DNA from: Calditrichaceae bacterium
GTDB lineage: Bacteria; Calditrichota; Calditrichia; RBG-13-44-9; J075
Assembly (NCBI GenBank): GCA_013360445.1
Contig: JABWBP010000087.1
Location: 1 to 61,072, forward strand
Direction: 5' to 3'
Length of the DNA: 61,072 nucleotides
The notes beneath the pieces are model-generated. The model was not told the DNA's origin, did no database searches, and worked only from the letters and a program-made list of their open reading frames with translations. The position numbers and the translations under genes were made by a program. Position 1 is the first letter of the stretch. The number at the start of each line of letters is the position of its first letter. Below, in pieces: positions 52,556 to 60,973 of this stretch.

Positions 52556-53623
52556 ATGAACCGAAAAATCACCTTATTGATATTGCCGGCGCTGTTCATC
52601 CTCTCCCTTTCCGCGTTTGCCCAGTTCCGGAAAACCACCGAGACCGTGGGGGTCAATTTCCAGTGGCACCGCTTCTCCAGCGACGGCGCGGAAACCGACT
52701 ACTACGCCCTGGCCATCCCCCTCCGGGCGGTGTATGCCCCCGGCCGCTACACCTCGTTTTCATTTTTCCTGAACCAGGGATACCAGTCCTACGCCCAAAC
52801 CGGCTTATACGGATTGGGGAACTTAGCCGTGGAGTTCCGGCAGATGTTCAACGAAAATTTTACCCTGCAACTGCAAGCAGTCGCCCCCACCGGAACCCAG
52901 GAATTAGAGCGGTTGGAATTCAACGCCGCCTCCGCGGGCAAAATTCCCTACATCAACGCCCCCTCAACTTACGCCAACCAGGGGTTAGGATTCAAGGGCG
53001 GGCTGGCGTTTGCCCAACAGGCCGGGGAGGGTTTCAAGATCGGGTTGGGCGCTTCTTATACCTATAGAGGAAGTTATCGCCCGGTCAAAGACGGCGGGGA
53101 GTTCGATCCCAGCGATGAAATTCTACTGGCCGCGGGGGTGGAGATCGGGAGCGAGCAGGGGGGAATCATCGCCGACTTCCGCTACGCCTTCTACAACCCC
53201 GAAAAAGCGGAAATCGAGGAAAACGCGGGGAAAGAGGAAATTTCCGCTCCCGGGGATGCGATTTCGCTGTCCGGGCAGATATTCCTAAGCTCGCTGCAAC
53301 TCTCGGTGCTCTACTACGACCGGGTGGCTACCCAATTCCCCGCCGGGGGAGAGTTCAAATCCCCCGCGGTTCTGACCGTGAGGCTGGCGAACCGCTTCGG
53401 GAATAGCGTATTCGTTCCCTATCTGGGCTATGAATATAACGACGAGGGCGACCTGATTCTCTCCGCCAACGTGTTGCTGGTTGGGGGATATTTCCACAAC
53501 TTCACCCCCGGGGGGTTCCCCTTCTCTCCCTACTTAGAAGTGAAATACGGGGAGGTTGCCCCCGGCGCCAGCATGTTAGGATTCCGGGTGGGCACCTCGC
53601 TGGCGTTCCAGCTTTATAATTGA
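52556..53623 (+). CDS. Outer-membrane beta-barrel protein ending the CsgG-like operon
   Basis: A 355-residue barrel. Signal peptide LILPALFILSLSAFAQ with Gln-less first residue Phe or Gln at the junction. Strands such as TVGVNFQWHRFSSDGAETDYYALAIPLRAVY, NFTLQLQAVAPTGTQELER, FKIGLGASYTYRGSYRP, GIIADFRYAFYNPEKAEI, LQLSVLYYDRVATQFP and FGNSVFVPYLGYEYNDEGDL alternate in a barrel pattern. The chain ends LAFQLYN, without a terminal Phe. It starts 24 bases after the YfaP-like gene, in one transcript. Family not recognised. Confidence 0.75.
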   Translation: MNRKITLLILPALFILSLSAFAQFRKTTETVGVNFQWHRFSSDGAETDYYALAIPLRAVYAPGRYTSFSFFLNQGYQSYAQTGLYGLGNLAVEFRQMFNENFTLQLQAVAPTGTQELERLEFNAASAGKIPYINAPSTYANQGLGFKGGLAFAQQAGEGFKIGLGASYTYRGSYRPVKDGGEFDPSDEILLAAGVEIGSEQGGIIADFRYAFYNPEKAEIEENAGKEEISAPGDAISLSGQIFLSSLQLSVLYYDRVATQFPAGGEFKSPAVLTVRLANRFGNSVFVPYLGYEYNDEGDLILSANVLLVGGYFHNFTPGGFPFSPYLEVKYGEVAPGASMLGFRVGTSLAFQLYN

Positions 53624-53689
53624 TCGAAATGAATGGGTTGAGGGGGGAGAAAATAATTCTTACTGTAAAATATTCTGTGCTCGTTTTGA

Positions 53690-53776
53690 TTAACCACAGA
53701 GCCACAGAGACTCGGCCATAGAAATCGCAGAGATCAAAAAACCAAGTATCTCTGTGACTCTGAGTCTCTGTGGTTA
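53690..53776. repeat. CACAGAG repeat, copy 6 (variant)
   Basis: TTAACCACAGAGCCACAGAG is mirrored by CTGAGTCTCTGTGGTTAA. It differs from the others in lacking the TATTCAG end, and marks the end of the CsgG-like operon, between two convergent gene blocks. Confidence 0.75.
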
Positions 53777-53814
53777 AACTTGTATCACCGGAAATTTTAC
53801 AGGTTGAAATAATT

Positions 53815-53901
53815 TGAAGCGTGAAATGTGAGGCGTATGGTGTAATGCGTAACCCAAACGCAATACGCCTCACTTTTGCGTTTCACGCATCACGCTTCAG
53901 C
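53815..53901. repeat. GCGTGA/TCACGC inverted repeat
   Basis: AAGCGTGAAATGTGAGGCG, TATGGTGTAATGCG pairs with CGCAATACGCCTCACTTTTG, CGTTTCACGCATCACGC. It separates two convergently transcribed blocks and could terminate both. Confidence 0.7.
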
Positions 53902-53918
53902 TACAATTTTTCATGCGC

Positions 53919-54323
53919 TTAGGGCAAAAACTCGCTCACAAATTCCAGGTAGCCCTGCTTTCCCCCGCGCTGGGTCCAGCGCTCCACGGATTTGCGGATT
54001 TTTCGCAGGCAGGCGAGGATTTCTTCCGGGGTTTTCGAACCTTCGAGGGTAACCTCCTCGCCGTCCTCACTCTCTACCGTAGCCCGCCCCAGGCGCATTT
54101 CACACATATCTTTGACCCGCTCGAATACCAGGCGCTCTTTTTTCTCCGGCAGGTGAACTTCCCGGGGCGTATGCCCCCGGGATTCGGCGCGGTAAACCTC
54201 AATCAAAGCGTCCAGCGCCCGCATAACCTCATAGTCGTTCAGGTCTTCATAATCGCGGTAAACGCTGACGATGGAAAACTCGATGTTCTGCAGAACATCC
54301 AGATATTTGTCTTCAAGATTCAC
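53919..54323 (-). CDS. Conserved-looking small protein next to carA
   Basis: A 134-residue soluble, acidic-helical protein starting at GTG (AAAGGGGAAATCC precedes it). Sequence opens NLEDKYLDVLQNIEFSIVSVYRD, has YEVMRALDALIEVYRAESRG and VKDMCEMRLGRATVESEDGEEV, and ends YLEFVSEFLP. No domain was recognised. It follows carA by 19 bases on the same strand, so it is probably co-transcribed. Confidence 0.65.
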   Translation of the reverse strand: MNLEDKYLDVLQNIEFSIVSVYRDYEDLNDYEVMRALDALIEVYRAESRGHTPREVHLPEKKERLVFERVKDMCEMRLGRATVESEDGEEVTLEGSKTPEEILACLRKIRKSVERWTQRGGKQGYLEFVSEFLP

Positions 54324-54342
54324 GGATTTCCCCTTTTTCTAT

Positions 54343-55437
54343 TTAAAGATAGAGCATTTTCACGAATTCATCGAATAAATACCCCGCATCCACCGGGCCG
54401 GGGGAGGCCTCGGGGTGAAATTGCACCCCCATGAATCGCCCGGAGGCGTGGCGGATGCCCTCGTTGGTGCCGTCGTTGAGGTTGACGAACCAGGGCTGCC
54501 AATCCCGGGGCAGGGTTCCATTTTCCACCGCAAACCCGTGATTTTGCGAAGTGACCAGGGCGCGGTTCCCGCCCGTCTCCAGCACCGGCTGGTTCTGGCT
54601 GCGGTGGCCGTATTTCAATTTGTAAGTGTTCGCGCCCGCTGCCAGCGCCAGAAGCTGGTGCCCCAGGCAAATTCCGAAAATGGGCATCTCCCGGGCCATG
54701 GCCTGGCGAAGATGGTAAATGGTCTGGCGGCACATCTTGGGATCGCCGGGGCCGTTGGAGACCAGCAGCCCGTGAAATTCTTCCCCGCTGAAATCGTAAT
54801 CCCAGGGAACCCGCAGCACTTGCAGGTTGCGCCGCAGCAGGCTGCGGATAATATTGTGCTTGCACCCGCAGTCGATCAGCAGCGCCCTGCGCTCTCCTTC
54901 GCCATATAACACCGGTTCCCGAATGCTCACCTGCGCCGCCAGGTTCTCCCGGTTGGGATCCACAAAATCCACCGGTTCGCCTTCAAATTCGATCTTCCCT
55001 AACATGGTGCCCTTTTCGCGCAGTTTTTTGGTGAGGGCGCGGGCGTCGATGCCGCTGAGCGCGGGGACTTTATCCGCGTAAAGCCATTCGGAGAGGCTGC
55101 GGGAAGCGTTCCAGTGCTGGTATTGCGGGGAATAATCGGAAACGATCAGCCCCTGCGCCTGGATTTGCCCGGATTCCAATAACCGGCTGAGCCGGTTTTC
55201 GGCGCAGTCGGGGGGCGCGCCGTAGTTGCCGATCAAAGGATAGGTGAGCGCCAGGATTTCCCCCCGGTAAGAGGGATCGGTGAGCGACTCCGGGTAACCC
55301 ACCATCCCGGTGTTGAAAACCACTTCCCCGGCCGTGGAGCGGGGATAGCCGAAGGAGCGCCCCGGGTAAACGCTGCCGTCCTCCAAAATCAGTCGGGCGG
55401 TTTGCGGGGGAGCGGAGAAGGATGCCGTTTTTTTCAT
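54343..55437 (-). CDS. carA: Carbamoyl-phosphate synthase small subunit
   Basis: The glutamine-hydrolysing subunit that feeds ammonia to CarB for arginine and pyrimidine synthesis. 364 residues from an ATG (an upstream TTG is possible). N-terminal LILEDGSVYPGRSFGYPRST and GEVVFNTGMVGYPESLTDPSYRG; the class I amidotransferase domain carries the catalytic Cys in FGICLGHQLLALAAG, and the His-Glu pair in GVQFHPEASPGPVD. The canonical CarA size is about 380. carB is not in the window. Confidence 0.95.
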   Translation of the reverse strand: MKKTASFSAPPQTARLILEDGSVYPGRSFGYPRSTAGEVVFNTGMVGYPESLTDPSYRGEILALTYPLIGNYGAPPDCAENRLSRLLESGQIQAQGLIVSDYSPQYQHWNASRSLSEWLYADKVPALSGIDARALTKKLREKGTMLGKIEFEGEPVDFVDPNRENLAAQVSIREPVLYGEGERRALLIDCGCKHNIIRSLLRRNLQVLRVPWDYDFSGEEFHGLLVSNGPGDPKMCRQTIYHLRQAMAREMPIFGICLGHQLLALAAGANTYKLKYGHRSQNQPVLETGGNRALVTSQNHGFAVENGTLPRDWQPWFVNLNDGTNEGIRHASGRFMGVQFHPEASPGPVDAGYLFDEFVKMLYL

Positions 55438-55545
55438 GCAATTCGGTCCCAAAATCCTGATTTACCTTGCAAATTGATCATTTAACCGGGATTTGCCACC
55501 GCCTCCACTCGTACCCGGTAACCAAGCTGATTCATAAATTCCTGG

Positions 55546-55676
55546 GTTACTATTCAGCCACAGAGACCACAGAGGTCACAGAGGAAGATTTGGGGGTATC
55601 CACCACTTCGTGGAGAGCATTTAGAGCCTTATATCCCTGTATTGTGGCCTCTGTGGCAAAACGCCTGAATAGTTAC
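55546..55676. repeat. CACAGAG palindromic repeat, copy 7 (full length)
   Basis: Left end GTTACTATTCAGCCACAGAG; right end GGCAAAACGCCTGAATAGTT followed by AC. It shares its core words with copy 4 in inverse orientation. Part of it is read as the last residues and stop codon of the minus-strand gene ending at 55621. Confidence 0.85.
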
Positions 55677-55896
55677 ATTCCTGGCAATCTTCCCAGCTTA
55701 ACCCGAACGCTTTCACATCCGCAACGCCCAACCGGCTGACGCTATTTTTTAACTTTTGATAGTTTTTTTCCTCAAAATCACCTTCCATCATCACATTCTC
55801 AGCCCAATCTACCAGTTCGGGCAGGGTTATCTCCTGGCGTAAGTAAGATAGTATTTTCTGGGCAACGGTTTTAGAGTTAATGATTTGCTTATCCAC
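55621..55896 (-). CDS. Antitoxin-like small protein, C-terminus replaced by a repeat
   Basis: A 91-residue frame from a GTG (AGGGAACCAGGAATT precedes it; an in-frame ATG lies 12 codons upstream). The body VDKQIINSKTVAQKILSYLR and ITLPELVDWAENVMMEGDFE resembles a conserved family of short helical proteins I recall from FCB genomes, whose members end with a short tail after a motif like GLSWEDC. Here WEDCQEC runs into the CACAGAG repeat, which provides the last 17 or so residues and the stop. So the gene is probably truncated by that insertion. A toxin partner is not adjacent. Confidence 0.6.
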   Translation of the reverse strand: MDKQIINSKTVAQKILSYLRQEITLPELVDWAENVMMEGDFEEKNYQKLKNSVSRLGVADVKAFGLSWEDCQECNYSGVLPQRPQYRDIRL

Positions 55897-56103
55897 AATT
55901 CCTGGTTCCCTGTAAATTCCATTGCAGGACATCCGGCGATGGCGTACCTTCTCGCCAGCAATGGTTGCGGAAAAAATATAGCCAACGCAGGAGTTCCGGG
56001 CAATGAGAAAGCCAAAATATTACTACCTTCCCCCGCTCTCTTTTTGAACTCCGTATTGCAATTCTCCCCCCCGCCCCCTAAATTTACCCCCGACTTTGTA
56101 ATT

Positions 56104-56136
56104 AGACCTCAAAGGTTTTTAAAACCTTTGAGGTCT
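56104..56136. promoter_or_regulatory. Perfect palindrome upstream of dnaE
   Basis: AGACCTCAAAGGTTTT and AAAACCTTTGAGGTCT pair perfectly across a single base, 24 bases ahead of the dnaE start codon. It may be a dispersed repeat, a transcript hairpin, or a binding site. The preceding stretch to 55933 has no gene. Confidence 0.6.
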
Positions 56137-56160
56137 TTACTAATCCGAGGAGTTAAAACA

Positions 56161-59100
56161 TTGTCCTACGTTCACCTGCACAATCATACCGAATACAGCC
56201 TGTTAGACGGGGCGAACAGCATTTCTAAAATTATCGAAAAGGCGGCGCAGTTGAAGATGCCCGCCCTGGCGATTACCGACCACGGCAATATGTTCGGGGC
56301 GCTGGAGTTCTACAAGGCGGCGAAGAAGGCGGGCGTCAAACCGATCATCGGCATGGAGGCTTACCTGGCGCCCGGCGCCCGCACGGATAAAAAAGTCGCC
56401 GGGGTAGGGGGGAAGACCGCTTATCACCTGCTGCTGCTGGCGAAGAATAAAACCGGCTACCAGAATCTGATGAAGCTCTCCAGCATCGCCTACTTAGAAG
56501 GATTTTATTATAAACCGCGCATCGACAAGGAATCCCTGCGCCAGTATAGCGAAGGGCTGATCTGCACCTCCGCCTGCATGAGCGGGGACGTGTTTTCCCA
56601 CCTCGCTGCCGGGGATAAAAAGGGCGCGATCCGCCTGGTGGAGGAATACCTGGATATCTTCGGGAGTGATTTCTACTTGGAAATCCAGAACCACAACCTT
56701 CCCGAAGAAGCGGGCTACGAAAAAGTGTACCAGTTGGCCAAAGAGATGAGCCTGCCGGTTATCGCCACCAACGACGTGCACTATTTGGAGCGGGCGCACC
56801 ACGACTCCCACGACGTGCTGATGTGCATCAGCTCCGGCAAAACCCTTACTGACGCCAAACGGTTGCGCTACGACACCGCGGAGCTTTACCTCAAGAGCGT
56901 TGACGAAATGTATCAAATGTTTCCCGGCAAAGCGGAGGCGCTGGAGCGCACCTTAGAAATCGCCGAGAAGATCGACCTGGAGATCGAATTGGGCGTGCCC
57001 AAACTGCCCCACTTTCCCCTGCCCGCGGAGGATGCGCAATTAACCTTAGACGACTACCTGGAAAAATTAGCCTTCCAGGGGGCGCAGCGGCATTACCGGG
57101 AGCTGACCCCGGCCTTGCAGGAGCGCCTGAAATACGAGCTCTCGGTGATCCGCAAGACCGGGTTCGCGGGCTATTTTTTGATCGTGCAGGATTTCATCAA
57201 TTTTGCCCGGCAACAGAACATTCCCGTGGGGTTAGGGCGGGGCTCCGCGGCCGGCAGCATCGTGGCCTACTCCCTGGGCATCACCAACATCGATCCGCTG
57301 CGCTACGATTTGCTCTTCGAGCGCTTTCTCAACCCCGAGCGGGTCTCCATGCCGGATATCGACATCGACTTCTGCTTCGAGCGCCGGGAAGAGGTGATCG
57401 ACTACGTGCGCCGCAAATACGGCAAAGACAACGTGGCGCAGATCATCACCTTCGGCACCATGGCCTCCAAAGGCGTGATCAAAGACGTGGCCCGGGTGTT
57501 GGGGATCGACTACGCGGACTCCGACCGCATCACCAAGCTCATCCCGGTGCACCAGGGCAAGCCGATGAAGTTGGAAGACGCTTTTTCCAACATCCCGGAG
57601 CTAAAAGAAGTGGCCGACAGCGGGGGCGAGAAGTACCGGGAGCTGATCCGCCACGCCAAGGTGTTGGAGGGGCTTTCCCGCCACGCCTCGGTGCACGCCG
57701 CGGGGATCATCATCGCCCCGGAGGACATCACCAAATTCGTGCCCCTCTACGAAACCGAAGACCAGAGCAAGCAGAAAGTGACCACCACCCAGTTCGACAT
57801 GGGCGGCTGCGAGGAGATCGGGCTGCTGAAAATGGATTTTCTGGGGCTGCGCACCCTCACGGTGATCAGCAAGTGCGTGGAAATGCTGCGGAAAAGGGGC
57901 CTCGAGATCGACATCGACCGCATTCCCTTGGACGACCCGGAGACCTACGAAATCTTCTGCGAAGGCGGCACCGTGGGCATCTTCCAGTTCGAGAGCAAGG
58001 GGATGCAGGAATACCTGCGCAAATTGCAGCCCAACCGCATCGAAGACCTCATCGCCATGAACGCCCTCTACCGCCCCGGCCCCATGGAGAACATCGATAC
58101 CTACATTCACCGTAAATTCGGGCGGGAAAAGATCGAATACCTGCACCCGAAGTTAGAGCCGATCCTCAAGGAAACCTACGGGATCATCGTTTACCAGGAG
58201 CAGGTGATGCGGGTGGCCGCGGACCTGGCCGGCTTCAGCCTGGCGAAAGCGGATTTGCTGCGCCGGGCCATGGGCAAGAAGAAGAAGGAAGAGATGGCGA
58301 AAATGGAGGTGGAGTTCTTAGCCGGCTGCGAAAAGAACGGCATCGACAAAAAGATCGCCAAAGAAGTCTATGAATTGATCTTCAAATTTGCCAGCTACGG
58401 GTTCAACAAGTCGCACTCCGCGGCCTATTCGGTGCTGGCCTACCAGACCGCCTACCTCAAGCGCCATTTTCCGGCGGAATTCATGGCCGCCACCCTCACT
58501 TCGGAAATCAACGACCCCAAGCGCATCGTCATTTTGATCGACGAGTGCAAGCGCATGGGGTTAGAGGTGATCCCCCCGGACATCAACCGCTCCGGGGCCT
58601 ATTTCGAGGTGCCGGAGCCGGGCAAGGTGAGCTTCGGGCTGGCGGCGATCAAAAACGTGGGGAAAACCGCCATCACCAACATTCTCGCCCTGAGAGAGAC
58701 AGAAGGCCCGTTCAACAATTTCTACCAGTTTTTGCAGAACCTGGATTTGCGCTTAGTGAACAAAAAAGTGCTGGAGGCGCTGATCCAGGGCGGGGCGCTG
58801 GATTCCTTAGCGGGCGGGCGGGCGCAAAAGTTCGCCGCCATCGAAAGCGCGATCAGTTTTGCCCAGAAATGCCAGGAGCGGGCGCAGAACAAATCCCAGA
58901 TCAGCCTCTTCGACCTGATGGCCCCGGCCGCCGCTGCCGCCGGGGAAAACTACGCCTCCTCTAACGGCGAGAATAACGGGTTCATCCAGTATCCCTCCCT
59001 GCCGGAAGTGCATGAATGGTCGCTGCAAGACCGCCTGAACCGGGAGAAGGAGTTGTTGGGGTTTTTCATCAGCGGGCATCCGCTGGATAAGTACCGGCAA

Positions 59101-59661
59101 GAGATCAGCCTGTTTTCCAACCTGGATTGGGAGGATGAAGAGACCTTCAAACCGGGCGCCATGGTCAAAACCGCGGCGATTGTGAGCGCGGTGAAGAATC
59201 ATTTGGATCGCAAAGGGCGCTTCATGGCCTTCGTGACCTTCGAGGACCGCATCAATTCCTTCGAGGGCATCGTCTTTTCCAGCACTTTCGAGAAATACGG
59301 GCAATATTTGAAGGCCGGGGAGATCGTTTTCGTGGCCGGCAAGGTGGACGACCAGGGCGATAATACCTTCAAAATGCTCTGCGACGAGATCATTCCCATC
59401 GGCGAATCCCGCAACCGCCTGGCCGAATCGGTGCGTTTGACCGTGGATACCAGCCATATTTCCATGGAAGCGATCGATTCCCTGTTCCGGATCATCCGCG
59501 ACCATCCCGGCAGCATTCCGCTGATGTTCGAGGTGCGCACGGAGGGCAACGGCGCGGGATTGCTGCTAAAATCCCGGAAATTCCGGGTGCTGCTCTCGGA
59601 TGAGTTCTTGCGCCAGGTGCAGGAAATTTTAGGCAGCGAGGCGGTGAAGTTGGGCAGGTGA
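56161..59661 (+). CDS. dnaE: DNA polymerase III alpha subunit
   Basis: The replicative polymerase catalytic subunit, 1166 residues from a TTG start supported by GAGGAG eight bases upstream. A longer ATG frame reaches 92 codons farther but runs across repeat and intergenic sequence and is rejected. N-terminal PHP domain (SYVHLHNHTEYSLLDG, AITDHGNMFGALEFY), polymerase motif GRGSAAGSIVAYSLGITNID, the catalytic Asp pair near 399-401 in MPDIDIDF, FDMGGCEEIGLLKMDFLGL, RPGPMENIDTYI, and the OB-fold region with NHLDRKGRFMAFVTFEDR are visible. Standard DnaE1 length. It stands alone after the carA block. Confidence 0.96.
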   Translation: MSYVHLHNHTEYSLLDGANSISKIIEKAAQLKMPALAITDHGNMFGALEFYKAAKKAGVKPIIGMEAYLAPGARTDKKVAGVGGKTAYHLLLLAKNKTGYQNLMKLSSIAYLEGFYYKPRIDKESLRQYSEGLICTSACMSGDVFSHLAAGDKKGAIRLVEEYLDIFGSDFYLEIQNHNLPEEAGYEKVYQLAKEMSLPVIATNDVHYLERAHHDSHDVLMCISSGKTLTDAKRLRYDTAELYLKSVDEMYQMFPGKAEALERTLEIAEKIDLEIELGVPKLPHFPLPAEDAQLTLDDYLEKLAFQGAQRHYRELTPALQERLKYELSVIRKTGFAGYFLIVQDFINFARQQNIPVGLGRGSAAGSIVAYSLGITNIDPLRYDLLFERFLNPERVSMPDIDIDFCFERREEVIDYVRRKYGKDNVAQIITFGTMASKGVIKDVARVLGIDYADSDRITKLIPVHQGKPMKLEDAFSNIPELKEVADSGGEKYRELIRHAKVLEGLSRHASVHAAGIIIAPEDITKFVPLYETEDQSKQKVTTTQFDMGGCEEIGLLKMDFLGLRTLTVISKCVEMLRKRGLEIDIDRIPLDDPETYEIFCEGGTVGIFQFESKGMQEYLRKLQPNRIEDLIAMNALYRPGPMENIDTYIHRKFGREKIEYLHPKLEPILKETYGIIVYQEQVMRVAADLAGFSLAKADLLRRAMGKKKKEEMAKMEVEFLAGCEKNGIDKKIAKEVYELIFKFASYGFNKSHSAAYSVLAYQTAYLKRHFPAEFMAATLTSEINDPKRIVILIDECKRMGLEVIPPDINRSGAYFEVPEPGKVSFGLAAIKNVGKTAITNILALRETEGPFNNFYQFLQNLDLRLVNKKVLEALIQGGALDSLAGGRAQKFAAIESAISFAQKCQERAQNKSQISLFDLMAPAAAAAGENYASSNGENNGFIQYPSLPEVHEWSLQDRLNREKELLGFFISGHPLDKYRQEISLFSNLDWEDEETFKPGAMVKTAAIVSAVKNHLDRKGRFMAFVTFEDRINSFEGIVFSSTFEKYGQYLKAGEIVFVAGKVDDQGDNTFKMLCDEIIPIGESRNRLAESVRLTVDTSHISMEAIDSLFRIIRDHPGSIPLMFEVRTEGNGAGLLLKSRKFRVLLSDEFLRQVQEILGSEAVKLGR

Positions 59662-59768
59662 AAGAGCATCCCGACTCAAGTAGCAGTCGGCAGGGGCGTT
59701 CCGGAAGGAGCGGCTTCGCCGCAAAAATTACTTCGCACAAAGCATCAGAACGAAATCGAGGTAAAAGC

Positions 59769-60020
59769 ATGATGAAGTTTAACTCTCGAACGCTATTGAA
59801 TAGAATCACTATTGATCCGGGCATTTTCGGAGGAAAACCAATTATCCGCGGGATGCGCATCAGCGTGGAAATGATTTTGGAACAGTTGGCGCAAGGAGTA
59901 GCGATTGACGAAATATTGGAAGATTATCCAGATCTTGAATATGACGATGTCTTAGCTTGTTTCGCGTATGCCCATTCGGTGATTTCCAATGAAATCTTAG
60001 AAGAAATTGAGATGATATGA
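59769..60020 (+). CDS. DUF433 family protein, antitoxin-like
   Basis: An 83-residue protein. The ATG follows a GAGGTAAAAG site; a longer in-frame start exists but would run back into dnaE. RITIDPGIFGGKPIIRGMRI and ISVEMILEQLAQGVAIDEIL plus DYPDLEYDDVLACFAYA are the DUF433 pattern, a helix-turn-helix-like family often paired with PIN-like toxins as antitoxin. The stop overlaps the next start by four bases (ATGA). Confidence 0.88.
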   Translation: MMKFNSRTLLNRITIDPGIFGGKPIIRGMRISVEMILEQLAQGVAIDEILEDYPDLEYDDVLACFAYAHSVISNEILEEIEMI

Positions 60021-60367
60021 AATTCCTGGTCGATGTATGCGCCGGGCATCGTTTGGCGAATTGGTTGCGCTCTCAAGGATTTGAGGTACTGGAAGTGAGA
60101 GACGTGGACAAACGGATGTTGGATGAAAAGATTATCGAATGGGGAGTAAGAGATTCCCTGGTGATCGTCACCCTCGATAAAGATTTCAGTAAACTGACTC
60201 TCTTTGAGATGAAAAATTGTTTCAGTATTATCCGCCTTCAGAATGTGCCGGTTAAGCAACGAATTCAAAATTTGGAGAAAGTCTTGAATTTACACCACAC
60301 TGATCTGGAATCAGGAGTGATCATTATTCAAAAGGGAAGTAAGTTAAGAGTTATCAAACTTTCTTGA
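60017..60367 (+). CDS. DUF5615 PIN-like protein, toxin-like
   Basis: A 116-residue PIN-like protein. [24 protein letters not shown] at the start with Asp6, then [22 protein letters not shown] with the Asp pair, and a later strand [13 protein letters not shown], match the DUF5615 layout, which keeps part of the PIN nuclease acidic site. Partnered with the DUF433 gene by an overlapping start, this forms a likely toxin-antitoxin pair. Toxicity is inferred from the family, not visible. Confidence 0.85.
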   Translation: MKFLVDVCAGHRLANWLRSQGFEVLEVRDVDKRMLDEKIIEWGVRDSLVIVTLDKDFSKLTLFEMKNCFSIIRLQNVPVKQRIQNLEKVLNLHHTDLESGVIIIQKGSKLRVIKLS

Positions 60368-60371
60368 AATT

Positions 60372-60836
60372 ATGAAAGCGGTCATCCAGCGCGTTTCGCA
60401 GGCCAGCGTGGAAGTGGAGGGTAAAATCGTCGGGGAGATCGGCCCCGGTCTGGTGGTGCTGTTGGGGGTGGCCGGGGATGACGAGGAGGCCGACGCTGAC
60501 TACCTGGCGGAGAAAATCGCCAACCTGCGCATTTTCGATGATGCGGAGGGGAAAATGAACCTCAGTTTGATGGAGCGGCAGGGGGAAATTCTGGCCATCT
60601 CCCAGTTTACCCTCTACGCCAACACCCGCAAGGGCCGCCGCCCCAGCTTCATCAACGCCGCCCTGCCGGAAAAGGCGCAACCGCTGTACGAATACTTTAT
60701 CAAGAAAGTTGAAGAATTCGGCGTCAAAACCGCCAGAGGAGTTTTTGGCGCGATGATGCTGGTGAAAATCTTCAATGACGGTCCGGTAACCATCATTTTG
60801 GAGAGCAAAGACCGCCTCAAACCGCGGAATGAATGA
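60372..60836 (+). CDS. dtd: D-aminoacyl-tRNA deacylase
   Basis: Hydrolyses D-aminoacyl- (and Gly-Ala mischarged) tRNA. A 154-residue DTD. Starts [35 protein letters not shown] is the first active-site motif and [11 protein letters not shown] the second (GP motif). It begins five bases after the toxin-like gene and may share its transcript. Confidence 0.95.
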   Translation: MKAVIQRVSQASVEVEGKIVGEIGPGLVVLLGVAGDDEEADADYLAEKIANLRIFDDAEGKMNLSLMERQGEILAISQFTLYANTRKGRRPSFINAALPEKAQPLYEYFIKKVEEFGVKTARGVFGAMMLVKIFNDGPVTIILESKDRLKPRNE

Positions 60837-60907
60837 GTGGAGTTGCGAGTTGTGAGCGGCGAGTTTAGAGTTTCCAAAAAGTTCTGGGGACTTCAAATAA
60901 TCAACAC

Positions 60908-60973
60908 GCGATTCAAGACTCAAGATTCAAGACTCAAGATTCAAGACTCAAGATTCAAAACTCAAGATTCAAG
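60908..60973. repeat. Tandem repeat of 14-base words
   Basis: The unit ATTCAAGACTCAAG is repeated about four to five times with few changes, ending AAACTCAAGATTCAAGG. It immediately precedes a CACAGAG copy. Confidence 0.8.

Noticed and set aside
55885-56160. A longer dnaE start at an upstream ATG
   Set aside because: It would add 92 residues of low-quality sequence through the palindrome and antisense to another gene, while DnaE begins normally at the PHP motif right after the TTG.
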